From NCBI RefSeq assembly GCF_900115675.1, contig NZ_FOXI01000003.1, positions 258,767-322,766 of the forward strand: a DNA stretch of 64,000 bases, written 5' to 3'. The notes below the pieces were generated by a model. The model saw only the letters and a list, made by a program, of their open reading frames with translations, was not told the DNA's origin and did not search any database. Every line of letters begins with the position of its first letter. Within the stretch, counting starts at the first letter, position 1. Below, one piece after another: positions 34,512 to 43,706 of the stretch. This DNA comes from Halolamina pelagica. Lineage in GTDB: Archaea; Halobacteriota; Halobacteria; Halobacteriales; Haloferacaceae. A program made the translations under genes and the position numbers.

Positions 34512-34901
34512 ATGACTGAGCAACTGGTGTCGTATCTCGAACGGCGTGCTGGAAGCTACCTCCGTACAGTCGCCGTCTACGACGAGGAATCCTGGGAGAT
34601 CGTGTACCTGCGTGACGACCTCGACAGACGGAGTGCCCGGCAGCAGACGGAGAAGATTTACGGGGGCGTCAAAACGGGACTCGGCCCGAGCGGGCTTTCC
34701 GACGAGATCGGCGAGCGGTACGCGACACTCCAAGTGCGCGACGACGCAGTGCTCCTGAACATGCCGTGGAACGGATCGGAAGGCGCGTTCGTGGACCTGG
34801 AACCGGGGGCTGCCAGCCAATTGACGGGGTTCATCGACGAGTGCTTGAAACATGGCTATCGTGGCACCGTCTCCCTTCCCCGGTCGCCGAACACTGATTA
34901 G
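34512..34901 (+). CDS. Conserved haloarchaeal protein of unknown function
   Basis: 129 aa. Begins MTEQLVSYLERRAGSYLRTV, then YDEESWEIVYLRDDL, QQTEKIYGGVKTGLGPSG, ATLQVRDDAVLLNMP and a C-terminal helix ASQLTGFIDECLKHG. Mixed alpha/beta, no membrane segment. It resembles a widespread haloarchaeal family of regulators-of-output type (possibly DUF7522; not checked). No enzymatic motif seen. Single gene with a promoter-like AT stretch ahead. Confidence 0.55.
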   Translation: MTEQLVSYLERRAGSYLRTVAVYDEESWEIVYLRDDLDRRSARQQTEKIYGGVKTGLGPSGLSDEIGERYATLQVRDDAVLLNMPWNGSEGAFVDLEPGAASQLTGFIDECLKHGYRGTVSLPRSPNTD

Positions 34902-34992
34902 TCCGTCCGTTCTGCTGTCCGGACTTCCGCCACTTCCCGGTCAGCCACCCCGCCGAAACGGCGCTTAGGGGAACAGCGAACGCAGGGGCGGA

Positions 34993-35712
34993 TTACCTGT
35001 CGCGGTCGACGAAGGATTTCGCGAGTTCAGCGGTTGCGCGGCGAAGCCGGTACGAGACCGTCGACCGGGGGAGGTCGAGGTCGGTGGCGAGTTCGTCGAG
35101 GGTGACCTCGCGTGGCGTCTCGAAGTAGCCACGGTCCACCGCTGCCCTGAGAACCTCCTGCTGTTCGGCACGGATCTCGTTCGGGTGGAGGAGGCGGCTC
35201 TCCCACTGATCGACCTCCCGCAAGTGGTTGAACGAGAACGTGGCGCAGTCCGTGAGCCGCCCGCCTACCGCGTCGTAGAGGAGGCCAACGTTCTCGTCGT
35301 CCTGGACGAGGATGTCCCACGTCGCGCTCCGGCCGCTCCGGGTCTGTCTGAACAGCGCCCCCGCCGAGAAGAAAGTCGCCGCAATAAGCGGGACCGCGTC
35401 ACAGCGTGTCACGTCGGAGAGATAGGTGAACGTCGTTCGCTGTCGCCGCTTTTCCTCCAGCAGGCTCGTCCGTCGGTCCCCGTCACAACGCCGATCCGTG
35501 ATCGAGTATCGCTCGATCGAGTCGTCGAGCAGCCGGTCGTCGATCGCGGCCAGCACCTCGGGATCTCCGGTCAGTAGCTCCAGCGCCCACATCTCCGAGG
35601 GATCGAGACACGCATAGAGGGTTTCCGATCGGAGCGATCCGTGCTCGATGAAGAGGTCCGAGTACTCACGACAGCCGGGTTCGTACCTGAGCGTGAAACT
35701 GAACTCGTACAT
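34993..35712 (-). CDS. Bat-type HTH-10 transcriptional regulator
   Basis: 239 aa. N-terminal sensor part starts MYEFSFTLRYEPGCREYSDL and runs to ~175. C-terminal HTH-10: NEIRAEQQEVLRAAVDRGYF, ETPREVTLDELATDLDLPRS, TVSYRLRRATAELAKSF. Same family as the 33,223 gene but with only distant similarity. ATG 35712 is chosen; the 12-residue upstream extension is basic. Regulated genes unknown. Confidence 0.88.
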   Translation of the reverse strand: MYEFSFTLRYEPGCREYSDLFIEHGSLRSETLYACLDPSEMWALELLTGDPEVLAAIDDRLLDDSIERYSITDRRCDGDRRTSLLEEKRRQRTTFTYLSDVTRCDAVPLIAATFFSAGALFRQTRSGRSATWDILVQDDENVGLLYDAVGGRLTDCATFSFNHLREVDQWESRLLHPNEIRAEQQEVLRAAVDRGYFETPREVTLDELATDLDLPRSTVSYRLRRATAELAKSFVDRDR

Positions 35713-35882
35713 GTCGTCGGTCGAGTGTCGCCGTCGAGGTCGGATCACCGACGGTTCGGTTCCCGTGGTGCCCGAGTACGCTTTCGGCCGGTATCACCGT
35801 TCCGCCCCCGACAACTGGCTGCCGACCCGGAGGGCCCGGATTCCGCCCGTACCCTCATCGGGACGTCACTGTGGGAGCGCTG

Positions 35883-36239
35883 TCAGTCATCCATCGCTAC
35901 CTGTCCCCCGTCGCACTCGTCCGACGGTCGGTCGACGGCAACCGAGAAACCCCCGTCCTCGACGGCGATCGCCACGCGCTCGATGTTTCGCTCGTAGACG
36001 CTGCACCGTCCGTATCCCGGCTTGAGGATGACTCGTTCTTCGATCAGTTCTGCACGGGTGAGTACGTCGAGCTTCCGGTACACCGTCGAGCTCGGGATGT
36101 CGCAATCGTCGGCCAACTCAGCGGCGGCTGTCGGCTCCGTGAGCGTGGACAGGATCCTTCGGCTGGTTTCGTCGCTGAGCGCGTCGAGGAGTCTATCGAC
36201 GGGATACGACTCGTCGGATTCGACGTCACGGCTACTCAT
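35883..36239 (-). CDS. ArsR-type winged-helix regulator
   Basis: 118 aa. YPVDRLLDALSDETSRRILS, TLTEPTAAAELADDCDIPSS and TVYRKLDVLTRAELIEERVI give a standard haloarchaeal winged helix. The wing GYGRCSVYERNIERVAIAVE carries one Cys; a second Cys sits at DECDGG in the tail, so redox sensing is possible. Same general type as the 25,268 regulator. No partner gene follows. Confidence 0.8.
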   Translation of the reverse strand: MSSRDVESDESYPVDRLLDALSDETSRRILSTLTEPTAAAELADDCDIPSSTVYRKLDVLTRAELIEERVILKPGYGRCSVYERNIERVAIAVEDGGFSVAVDRPSDECDGGQVAMDD

Positions 36240-36784
36240 GATTCGGCGAGTTGACGTACGTCGACCCTCCCCTCGTGCGGTTCCGGTACGCTGTTCCGTC
36301 GATACCCCCGTCCCGGTTCAGAAGCCGTCTCACCCCTGGAGTTAGGGCACCCGTGAACTAATCGGCCGGGTTGTCGTAGGACAACTTCATTGCGCCGGCG
36401 TTCCTGTGCTGTCGGGCCTTGTCACGGACCAAGCGAAACCACCCGGCGCGAGGCCGGGTCGACGCGGATTCCGTGCCGCTGATGGCCCCGGCGACCCGGT
36501 CGGTGTGACTGTCGGGCTTCGAGACGGGGACCGCCTCCGTCGAGATGAGGGACTGGTTCCGACTCGATTCGTGCCGTGTCGGACGGTCGGCGACCGGGAT
36601 CCGGACTGAGCACGCTGTCAGATCGTCGACGTACCGACCATCCGAGGTAGTCGAGTGACCATCGAGGCTCGACTCGTCCGGATCCCGGACCTGACCGAGC
36701 CGCTGAACGCGCGGAGATGTCGGCAGAAACGTTCTCGAAAACCGATGGACGCGTTCGGGAACCCGCGTAATCGGGAAACGGGAG
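36240..36784. other. 545-bp gap, no gene seen
   Basis: GC-rich with several imperfect inverted repeats around 36,590-36,700 (GGTCGG...CCGACC, CGAGTC...GACTCG types). The only protein-like piece is a minus-strand tail ending at 36358 (AGWFRLVRDKARQHRN...YDNPAD), which may be the end of a lost gene. It separates the degraded island from the sulfide gene cluster. Confidence 0.4.
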
Positions 36785-37960
36785 TTAGTCGTCGGCGACG
36801 GTGCTCTCAGCGGTAGCCGCACAGCGGTTCGGGCCGAGTTCGAGTTCGGTCTCCTCGTCGGCGTCGGCGGGTTCGTACTCGCCGGCGTTGGTCGCGATGA
36901 CCTGTTCGTAGTTCGGCGGCTTCGAGGGGAGGTTCTCGAACATGTGCTCGACGAACTCGTCCTCGGGTAGCCGAAGGATCTCGTTGTTCTCCCAGAGGTA
37001 GCCGACCGTGGAGAACATCGGCTGGCCCGGCGTCACGTCGACGTACTCGCCGTCGTCCGTGACCGAGAAGTGGCCGGGCAGGATCTTCACGTCGTTCGGC
37101 TCGGTCATGATCGTCCGGTGGAGTGTCTCGTACTGGATGCGGGCGCCGTCTCGAGCGTCCGCGTCGGCGAACTGGAGCTCGGTGCGGCCGATGGACTCGA
37201 CGAACAGGGTGTCGCCCGTGAGCAGGGCCTCGTCGTCGACGAGGTAGGAGGTCATGCCCGTCGTGTGTCCGGGCGTGTGGACCGCCTTGATCTCCACGTC
37301 GCCGAGTTCGACGGTGTCGTTCGGCTCGATGGGGTCGAACTCGAACTCGGGCTCCCGCGTCTCGGCGGGTGCGCCGAGGTGGTACGGCACGCCCAGTCGG
37401 TCGGCGAGACGCCGGCCGCCCGAGATGTGGTCCGCGTGAATGTGGGTGTCGAGGATCTTGGTGACTTCCAGCCCCCGCTTCGCGGCGGCGTCGAGGAACT
37501 CGTCGGTCGCACGGGTCACGTCGACGAGCGCGGCCTCGCCGGCCCGCTTCGAGCCGACGAGGTAGCCGAGACAGCCCTTCGACCGCCGCTGGAGCTGGAC
37601 GACGACGAGGTCGTCGTTCTCGGTGGCGATGGGCACCTCGTCGTACACCATGCTCCACGCTTCCATGCCGCCCTCGACGGATTTGGCCTCGTCCGCGTAG
37701 CCCTCCTCTTCGAGGTACGCGGCGAACTTGCCGGCGGAACTCCCCGTGGCACAGATCGTCACGACGGTGTCGTCGTCGCCGATTACGTCGGGGTCGAAGT
37801 CGCCGACGAGTTCGTCGTCGTCGCCGGAGTACTCCACGTTTCGCGCCTCGGCGATATGCCAGTCCTCGAAACTGTCGGGCGATCGTGTGTCGAAGAGGAC
37901 GAACTCCTCGTCCGCGTCGATCATGTCGCGCAACTGTTCTGCCGTGATTGTCTCGACCAT
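36785..37960 (-). CDS. Rhodanese + metallo-beta-lactamase fusion (persulfide dioxygenase-like)
   Basis: 391 aa. Residues 1-~115 are a rhodanese domain with active-site loop VTICATGSSAGK (Cys70). Residues ~118-345 are an ETHE1/glyoxalase-II-type metallo-beta-lactamase: THIHADHISGG (His173, His175, Asp177, His178), HTPGHTTG, LLTGDTLFVESIGR and LPGHF. A C-terminal ~45-residue tail has FVEHMFENLPSKPPNY, seen in persulfide dioxygenases. It probably oxidises glutathione-like or protein persulfide to sulfite, with the rhodanese moving the sulfane sulfur. Divergent from the HTH-rhodanese gene, next to SQR. Confidence 0.88.
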   Translation of the reverse strand: MVETITAEQLRDMIDADEEFVLFDTRSPDSFEDWHIAEARNVEYSGDDDELVGDFDPDVIGDDDTVVTICATGSSAGKFAAYLEEEGYADEAKSVEGGMEAWSMVYDEVPIATENDDLVVVQLQRRSKGCLGYLVGSKRAGEAALVDVTRATDEFLDAAAKRGLEVTKILDTHIHADHISGGRRLADRLGVPYHLGAPAETREPEFEFDPIEPNDTVELGDVEIKAVHTPGHTTGMTSYLVDDEALLTGDTLFVESIGRTELQFADADARDGARIQYETLHRTIMTEPNDVKILPGHFSVTDDGEYVDVTPGQPMFSTVGYLWENNEILRLPEDEFVEHMFENLPSKPPNYEQVIATNAGEYEPADADEETELELGPNRCAATAESTVADD

Positions 37961-38163
37961 CGTCGGTGTATTGCACGATAAGCACACGTATAACCGTTCG
38001 AGCGGTGAGGATAATGTGTCACAAGCACGATCGGGCTCCGTCACCACCGAAAATATCTCCGCTACTCTCGTGTCGTGAGCCGCCCCGAGACACCACAATC
38101 ACCTTTATCCGCGTGCGTAGTGCGCAGTCACCAGTTCAACAACGTCTTTATTACTCCGTGGCG

Positions 38164-38171
38164 CAATATTG
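38164..38171. promoter_or_regulatory. CAATATTG palindrome upstream of the HTH-rhodanese gene
   Basis: An 8-bp palindrome inside GCGCAATATTGTTC lies just before the start at 38180, downstream of a TATA-like CTTTATTAC (38143-38151). A related GAGATATTGTC occurs at 39336-39346 upstream of SQR. The shared ATATTGT core suggests a common binding site. Confidence 0.4.
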
Positions 38172-38179
38172 TTCATCAA

Positions 38180-39268
38180 ATGAAATTCTCCGATGCCGAG
38201 GACGTGCTCGAGGACCTGCCGCCCAGCTCCAAGTTCATCTACAAGGAGTTGACTCGGGAGGGGTCGATGACCCTGAAGGGGATCACTGAAAGGACCCTAT
38301 TGGGGTCGCGGACGGCCCGGTACGGGTTGGAGAAACTCCAGGAGGCGGGGCTAGTCGAGAGTGCGCCCGCCATTCACGACGGCCGACAGACCTGTTACAG
38401 CATCCGGACCCGGTCGATGGGCGACGACCGGACGGGATACCCCGAACGGCTACTCGTAAGCCCGGACGCCGTCCGGGACATGCTGTCGGCGTTCGAGGAC
38501 GACGACCCCGAGTTTCGCCTCGTCGAAGTGTCGGGGACGTACGACGAAGGTCACATCCCGGGTGCGGTGGAACTCGACCCGCAACGAGACTTCAGCGACG
38601 CCGGTGGCCGAACCGTTCCCGACGGGGAACGCCTCGCCTCGATCCTCGGCGAGCGGGGCATCGCGGGCGACAGCACGGTCGTCCTCTATAGCGACGGGGT
38701 CAACGAGTTCGCCGCGTTCGTCTACTGGGTGCTGAAACACTACCGGCACCGCGACGTTCGCCTCCTCGACGGCGGGAAGCAGTACTGGACGGCGAACGAC
38801 TACCGGACGACCGGGCGGGAGCCGGAGGTCACCCCCGTCGAGTACGACGTCCAGCCCCCGAACGATCAGATCCGGGCGTACCGTGACGACGTCCAGGACG
38901 CGCTCTCGACGGACGTCACGCTCGTCGACGTCCGGTCGCCCGAGGAGTACCGTGGGGAGACGAGCGTCCCCGCTCGAGCGTCCGGACACATCCCGCGGAC
39001 GGTCAACGTCGAGTGGACGAGCGTCGTCCAGGAGAGCGGTCGGTTCGAGCACCGGGAGGCGCTCGAACACCCCTTCGTCGAGGCCGGCGTCGACGGGGAC
39101 GAGGAGATCATCCTCTACTGTAACGTCGGCGAACGGTCCGCACTCGTGTGGTTCGCGCTCTCGGAACTCCTCGGCTACCCGCACGTCCGGAACTACGACG
39201 GCTCCTGGAGCGAGTGGGGGAACCTGGTCGACGCTCCCGTCGAGTCCCCCGAGCAGGACCGGAACTGA
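38180..39268 (+). CDS. Winged-helix domain fused to tandem rhodanese (candidate persulfide-responsive regulator)
   Basis: 362 aa. Residues 1-78: winged helix (DLPPSSKFIYKELTREGSMT, RTARYGLEKLQEAGLVES). Residues ~92-215: first rhodanese with VEVSGTYDEGHIPGAVELD but Ser171 in the loop LYSDGVNEF where Cys would sit, as in the inactive half of thiosulfate sulfurtransferases. Residues ~235-350: second rhodanese with VDVRSPEEYRG and active-site Cys314 in LYCNVGERSALVW. A DNA-binding domain joined to a catalytic-looking sulfurtransferase, divergent from a persulfide dioxygenase-like gene and upstream of SQR, suggests regulation by sulfane sulfur. Could instead be an enzyme tethered to DNA. Confidence 0.85.
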   Translation: MKFSDAEDVLEDLPPSSKFIYKELTREGSMTLKGITERTLLGSRTARYGLEKLQEAGLVESAPAIHDGRQTCYSIRTRSMGDDRTGYPERLLVSPDAVRDMLSAFEDDDPEFRLVEVSGTYDEGHIPGAVELDPQRDFSDAGGRTVPDGERLASILGERGIAGDSTVVLYSDGVNEFAAFVYWVLKHYRHRDVRLLDGGKQYWTANDYRTTGREPEVTPVEYDVQPPNDQIRAYRDDVQDALSTDVTLVDVRSPEEYRGETSVPARASGHIPRTVNVEWTSVVQESGRFEHREALEHPFVEAGVDGDEEIILYCNVGERSALVWFALSELLGYPHVRNYDGSWSEWGNLVDAPVESPEQDRN

Positions 39269-39391
39269 GCCCGGTCGCGGACGGGCGGCTCCCGGAAGTT
39301 TTTGTGGCTATCCACCGGATCGACCGCCGGATCGCGAGATATTGTCTTTTCCGAAGGAGACAGACGTTCTTACGGTGTATCTGGAGCCGGT

Positions 39392-40567
39392 ATGGATCAC
39401 ATAGTGGTGCTCGGTGCGGGAGTCGGGGGCGCGATGAGCGCGAACATGCTCGATCGCCGCCTCGACGACGACACACGGATCACCGTCGTCGACAAGAGTA
39501 CGGAACACGCGTATCAACCGTCGTTCTACCTGTTGCCGTTCGGGTACATGGAACCGGAAGACCAGTTCCGTGACGTCCGGGAGATCATGCGCCCGGGCGT
39601 CGAGTTCATCGAGGACGAGGTAACCGGCGTCGATCCCGACGCGAAGACCGTCGACCTGGCGGAGGAGAGCCTCTCCTACGACTACCTGATCGCCGGCCTG
39701 GGCAACCGACTCGCCGCCGAGTCGACGCCGGGGATGATGGACGGGTGGAAGGAAACCGACTCGGTCTTCCCGTTCTACTACTACGAGGCGGCGATGGAGA
39801 TGCGGGAGGAACTGGCAGCGTTCGACGGCGGCACGTTCGTCGTCACCGTCCCGGACACGCCGTTCAAGTGCGGGGGCGCGCCGCTGAAGATGACGATGCT
39901 CGCCGAGGACTACTTCCGGCGGCAGGGGATCCGCGACGACGTCGACGTGGTGATGACCAAGCCCGGCGACGCCGTCTTCGGCGTCTCCCCGTACCGCGAG
40001 AAACTGGAGGAGATCTGGGCGGACCGGGACATCGAGTTCCGCGGCGGCTTCACCGTCGAGGAGGTCGACTACGAGGCCCAGGAGATCCACTCGGAGGAGG
40101 GTGAAACCCAGGAGTACGACTTCTACGCGCCCGTCCCGCCGCAGTACGGCCAGCCGGCGCTGACCGAGGGCTCGCCGCTGACCGAGGGCGACGACGAACA
40201 CGGCGGCGAGTACGTCACCGTCGACGAGAACACGATGCAACACACCGAGTACCCCGACGTCTTCGGGATCGGTGACGCCGGCGACACGCCGAACGCGAAG
40301 ACCGCGGCCGCGGCCCGGAAGCAGGCCCACGTCGTCGTCGACAACCTCGTCGCCCACATGAACGACGGTCGGATGACCGCCGCCTACCACGGCTACGCCG
40401 CCTGCCCCCTGCTGACGAAGAAGGGGAAGGCGATGATCGCCGAGTTCGACTACGAGGACAGCATCTCGGCGCCGGTCGAGAGCCGGGCGAACTGGATACT
40501 GGACGTCAACGTCCTCCCGAGCGTCTACTGGAACGCGTGGCTCCGCGGGTACGACCCCCTCCCCTAA
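39392..40567 (+). CDS. Sulfide:quinone oxidoreductase-like flavoprotein
   Basis: 391 aa. FAD-binding Rossmann at the N-terminus (VVLGAGVGGAMSANML), HAYQPSFYLLPFG, redox Cys160 in PFKCGGAPLK, second Cys338 in YAACPLLTKKGK, and FGIGDAGDTPNAKTAAAARK for the FAD-binding loop. These two Cys and the C-terminal amphipathic end (NVLPSVYWNAWLRGY) fit SQR, which oxidises sulfide and passes electrons to the membrane quinone. Followed immediately (2 bp) by the DUF1641 gene. Confidence 0.9.
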   Translation: MDHIVVLGAGVGGAMSANMLDRRLDDDTRITVVDKSTEHAYQPSFYLLPFGYMEPEDQFRDVREIMRPGVEFIEDEVTGVDPDAKTVDLAEESLSYDYLIAGLGNRLAAESTPGMMDGWKETDSVFPFYYYEAAMEMREELAAFDGGTFVVTVPDTPFKCGGAPLKMTMLAEDYFRRQGIRDDVDVVMTKPGDAVFGVSPYREKLEEIWADRDIEFRGGFTVEEVDYEAQEIHSEEGETQEYDFYAPVPPQYGQPALTEGSPLTEGDDEHGGEYVTVDENTMQHTEYPDVFGIGDAGDTPNAKTAAAARKQAHVVVDNLVAHMNDGRMTAAYHGYAACPLLTKKGKAMIAEFDYEDSISAPVESRANWILDVNVLPSVYWNAWLRGYDPLP

Positions 40568-40569
40568 CA

Positions 40570-41403
40570 ATGGCGAGCGATGACCACACTGCCGACACGA
40601 CGGTGTCCCTCGAGGACGACAGCGAACTCGCACGCGTCGTCGAGGAGAACGACGCGGAACTGGCCGAGCTGCTCCGGCTCCTGCTGACGGCGGAGGACCT
40701 CGCTGGCGACCTCACGCCAGAGCTCCGTGAGGCCGTCCACGAGAACCGGGAGCCCCTCGCCGAGCTCCGGGTGGCCTTCGAGCGGGAGGAGACGCTGACG
40801 CTCCTCAGAAAAGTCGGCGACGAGACCGACACGCTCGTCGAACTCCTCGACGTCCTCGCGGTGTCGAAGGACCTCACGGACGACCTCGTTCCCGAACTGC
40901 TCGTGGCCGTCCGGGAGAACCGGGAGACGGTCGAGCGACTCCGCGGATCGCTCGAGGACGAGGCGACGCTGATCCTCCTCGAGCGCCTCGGGGACAACGC
41001 CGACACGCTGGCGGAGCTGCTCGACCTCCTCGACGCGACGCACGACCTCGCGACCGAGCTCGTACCGGAGTTGCAGGCGGTCGCACGGGACAACCGGGAC
41101 GTGATCCGGGAGTTCCGGATGGCCGTCGCGGGGTTTACGGACGTGCACGGCGAGCGAGACGTCGACATGTACCAGCTCGGCCGGAACGCCGGCAACATGG
41201 TTGCGACCGTGGAGACGCTCGGCGACCCGAAGGTCACCGCCGCCCTCGACGCCACCGTCGAGGGGTTCGCGCGAGAGGACCCCGAACCGGTCGGCGTCCT
41301 CGGGCTCGTTCGGGCGCTCTTCGACGCCGACGTACGGCGCGCGCTGGGGCGGCTGGTCGCGGCCGCGCGGGCTCTGGGGCGGGCCGACCTCGGCGAGGAC
41401 TGA
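40570..41403 (+). CDS. DUF1641-type helical protein coupled to SQR
   Basis: 277 aa, highly acidic, all-helical with a repeated pattern (LLDVLAVSKDLTDDLVPELL and LLDLLDATHDLATELVPELQ repeat the same unit two or three times). The C-terminal part ends DPEPVGVLGLVRALFDADVR, ...RRALGRLV, typical of DUF1641, which is often next to or fused with SQR or formate dehydrogenase proteins. It may be a membrane-associated partner of SQR. Start ATG lies 2 bp after the SQR stop. Confidence 0.8.
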   Translation: MASDDHTADTTVSLEDDSELARVVEENDAELAELLRLLLTAEDLAGDLTPELREAVHENREPLAELRVAFEREETLTLLRKVGDETDTLVELLDVLAVSKDLTDDLVPELLVAVRENRETVERLRGSLEDEATLILLERLGDNADTLAELLDLLDATHDLATELVPELQAVARDNRDVIREFRMAVAGFTDVHGERDVDMYQLGRNAGNMVATVETLGDPKVTAALDATVEGFAREDPEPVGVLGLVRALFDADVRRALGRLVAAARALGRADLGED

Positions 41404-41520
41404 GCCACGCCCCATCGGTTTACGAAAACAGTGTCGCGTTTCGGGAAACCATCTTTCGGAAGCGAGAAAACAGCTCGTAGGCTCGTCGTTTAACGCCGGC
41501 AGCCCCGAAGACTAGCCGTG

Positions 41521-42210
41521 ATGAGCGAGCGATCGGAGACGGCGGCCGACGGCGTCACGGCACCGGGAATCGGCGACGAGTTCCCCGACCTCACGGTCGA
41601 GACAAGCCGCGGCGAGGTGTCCCTCCCGGACGACTACGAGGGGTCGTGGCTGGTGCTCTTCAGCCACCCGGGAGACTTCACGCCGGTGTGTACCTCCGAG
41701 TTCGTCGCCTTCGAACAGCGCCGGGAGGAGTTCGAGAAACTCGACGCCGAACTGCTCGGCCTGTCAGTGGACCGCGTCCACTCACACATCAAGTGGACCG
41801 AGTGGATCGGCGAGAACCTCGGGGTCGACATCAGTTTCCCGATCATCGCCGACGATCAGGGTACCGTCGCCCGATCGCTCGGGATGATCCACCCGGGCGC
41901 GGGCACCGCGACGGTCCGGAGCGTCTTCGTGGTCGATCCGTCGGGGACCGTCAGACTGGTGTTGACGTACCCGATGGAGATCGGGCGGAACATCGACGAG
42001 ATCCTTCGATCGCTGCGTGCCCTCCAACGGAGTGACCAGGAGGAAGGCGTCGCCGTCCCCGCCGACTGGCCCGAGAACGAGGCCTTCGGTGACCGCGTTC
42101 TCCTCTCCCCGCCCGGGACCGTCGACGAGGCAGAGGCACGGACGGCCGAGGCCGAGGCGACGGAGGGAATGGAAGCGTACGACTGGTGGTTCGTGACCCG
42201 GTCGGAATAA
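41521..42210 (+). CDS. 1-Cys peroxiredoxin (Prx6 type)
   Basis: 229 aa. Thioredoxin fold with SHPGDFTPVCTSEF; the peroxidatic Cys57 is the only cysteine in the protein. Prx6-type continuation GLSVDRVHSHIKWTEWI, ...RSVFVVDPSGTVRLVLTYP and a long C-terminal dimer extension with VLLSPPGT. It reduces peroxides (or persulfides) with an external thiol. Lies 117 bp after the SQR-DUF1641 pair, fitting a sulfide/oxidative-stress context. Confidence 0.9.
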   Translation: MSERSETAADGVTAPGIGDEFPDLTVETSRGEVSLPDDYEGSWLVLFSHPGDFTPVCTSEFVAFEQRREEFEKLDAELLGLSVDRVHSHIKWTEWIGENLGVDISFPIIADDQGTVARSLGMIHPGAGTATVRSVFVVDPSGTVRLVLTYPMEIGRNIDEILRSLRALQRSDQEEGVAVPADWPENEAFGDRVLLSPPGTVDEAEARTAEAEATEGMEAYDWWFVTRSE

Positions 42211-42240
42211 GCCGCCTCTCGGGGGGGCCGGCGTGCCGGT

Positions 42241-42249
42241 AATTTATCT
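42241..42249 (+). promoter_or_regulatory. TATA box of the APC permease gene
   Basis: AATTTATCT lies 30-38 bp before ATG 42279, giving a short or absent leader for the permease-stress-protein pair. Confidence 0.55.
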
Positions 42250-42278
42250 GTCGCCCTTCCCGAGTGACACGAGTAGGC

Positions 42279-43706
42279 ATGGGTACGACCAACGAGGCCG
42301 GTGGGACGAACAGAACCGGCGAGACGCCCGAATCGGCGTCGGCGACGGTGGAAGACGGATCGGCCAGCGTCACCGAGGAGGGGTCGGAGCTCGAACGCTC
42401 GATCGGCCTCGTCGGCGGGCTCTCCATCGGTATCGGGACGATGATCGGCGCGGGCATCTTCGTGTTCCCGGGGCTCGCGGCCGGGCGCGCGGGACCGGCG
42501 GCCGCGGGCTCGTTCGCCATCGGCGCGGTCATCGCGCTGCTGGTCGCGCTGCCCGCCTCCGAACTCGCGACGGCGATGCCGAAATCCGGCGGGGGGTACT
42601 ACTACATCTCGCGTGCGCTCGGGACGCTGCCGGGCGCCGTGGTCGGCATCAGCATCTGGCTGGGGCTGGTGTTCGCGACCGCGTTCTACCTCGTCAGCTT
42701 CGGCAACTACGCCGCCGCGCTGCTCTCGGAGGGCGGCGTGAACCTCGCCGGGCTCCCGATCGTCGACGCGCTGGCGCTGGTGTTCGGCGTCGCCCTCACC
42801 GCGCTCAACCTCGTGGGGACCGAGAACGCGGCGAAACTCCAGAACTACGTCGTCGGGCTGCTGTTGACCATCCTCGTGCTGTTCCTGAGCTACGGCAGCC
42901 TCGACGTGTTGGGGGTGTTCGGCACGGAGAGCACGCCCGAGCAGTTCATGCCGTTCGGGCCGATGCCGATGTTCACGACCGCGGCGCTGGTGTTCACCTC
43001 CTACCTCGGCTTCGCGCAGGTGGCGACGGTCGCCGGCGACATCAAGAACCCCGGTCGGAACCTGCCGCTGGCGATGGTCGGCTCGGTCCTGACCGTGGCC
43101 GTGCTCTACGTGGCCACCATCTTCGTCGCGACCAGCGCGTTCGGGAGCGGTCCCCTCGCGGGGTTCGGCGAGACGGCGATCGTCGAGGTGGCGCGGGCCT
43201 TCTTCGGCGACGCCGGCGCGTTGGCCATCCTGCTCGGCGGGCTGCTCGCGACGGTGTCGAGCGCGAACGCGTCGATCCTCTCCACCTCGCGGGCTGTGTT
43301 CGCGGTGAGCAAGGACGCGCTACTGCCGACGGTCGCGAGCCGCGTGAACCTCCAGTACGGCACGCCCCACGTCGCGCTGTCGATGGCCGGTGGGCCCGTG
43401 CTGGTGCTGATCGCCCTCGGCGAGGTCGAAGTGCTCGCGGAGGTGGCCTCGTTCCTCCACCTGATCATGTACGGGCTGATGTGCGTGGCGCTGATCGTGA
43501 TGCGTCGCGACGAGCCCGAGTGGTACGATCCGGACTTCCGGGTTCCGGCCCATCGACTCGTCGCCGGCGTCGGCGCCCTCGCGAGTTTCGGGCTCATCGC
43601 GTTCATGCAACGCGAATCGCAGATCGTTGGCGTCGCCATCATGCTCGGCGCCGCCGGGTGGTACAAGTACTACGCGGCCGACGTCAAACTCAAGGGGGTG
43701 CTGTAA
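42279..43706 (+). CDS. APC-family amino acid permease
   Basis: 475 aa with a ~45-residue acidic soluble N-terminus and about twelve membrane helices. The first helix carries [20 protein letters not shown], the G-rich substrate/ion site of the APC fold. Also [20 protein letters not shown] and [20 protein letters not shown]. Likely an amino acid or cationic-amine transporter; substrate unknown. The stop directly abuts the ATG of the universal stress protein, a common haloarchaeal pairing. Confidence 0.9.
   Translation: MGTTNEAGGTNRTGETPESASATVEDGSASVTEEGSELERSIGLVGGLSIGIGTMIGAGIFVFPGLAAGRAGPAAAGSFAIGAVIALLVALPASELATAMPKSGGGYYYISRALGTLPGAVVGISIWLGLVFATAFYLVSFGNYAAALLSEGGVNLAGLPIVDALALVFGVALTALNLVGTENAAKLQNYVVGLLLTILVLFLSYGSLDVLGVFGTESTPEQFMPFGPMPMFTTAALVFTSYLGFAQVATVAGDIKNPGRNLPLAMVGSVLTVAVLYVATIFVATSAFGSGPLAGFGETAIVEVARAFFGDAGALAILLGGLLATVSSANASILSTSRAVFAVSKDALLPTVASRVNLQYGTPHVALSMAGGPVLVLIALGEVEVLAEVASFLHLIMYGLMCVALIVMRRDEPEWYDPDFRVPAHRLVAGVGALASFGLIAFMQRESQIVGVAIMLGAAGWYKYYAADVKLKGVL

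Noticed and set aside
20626-36784. Right-hand att copy of the tRNA-Val 3' end
   Set aside because: Scanned by eye for GGTTCAAATCC and CCCCAACCCA; none seen, so no att pair is claimed.
40506-41415. Ser/Arg- and Val/Glu-rich minus-strand frames opposite DUF1641
   Set aside because: Antisense shadows; the plus-strand gene has SQR-linked context and repeated helical units.
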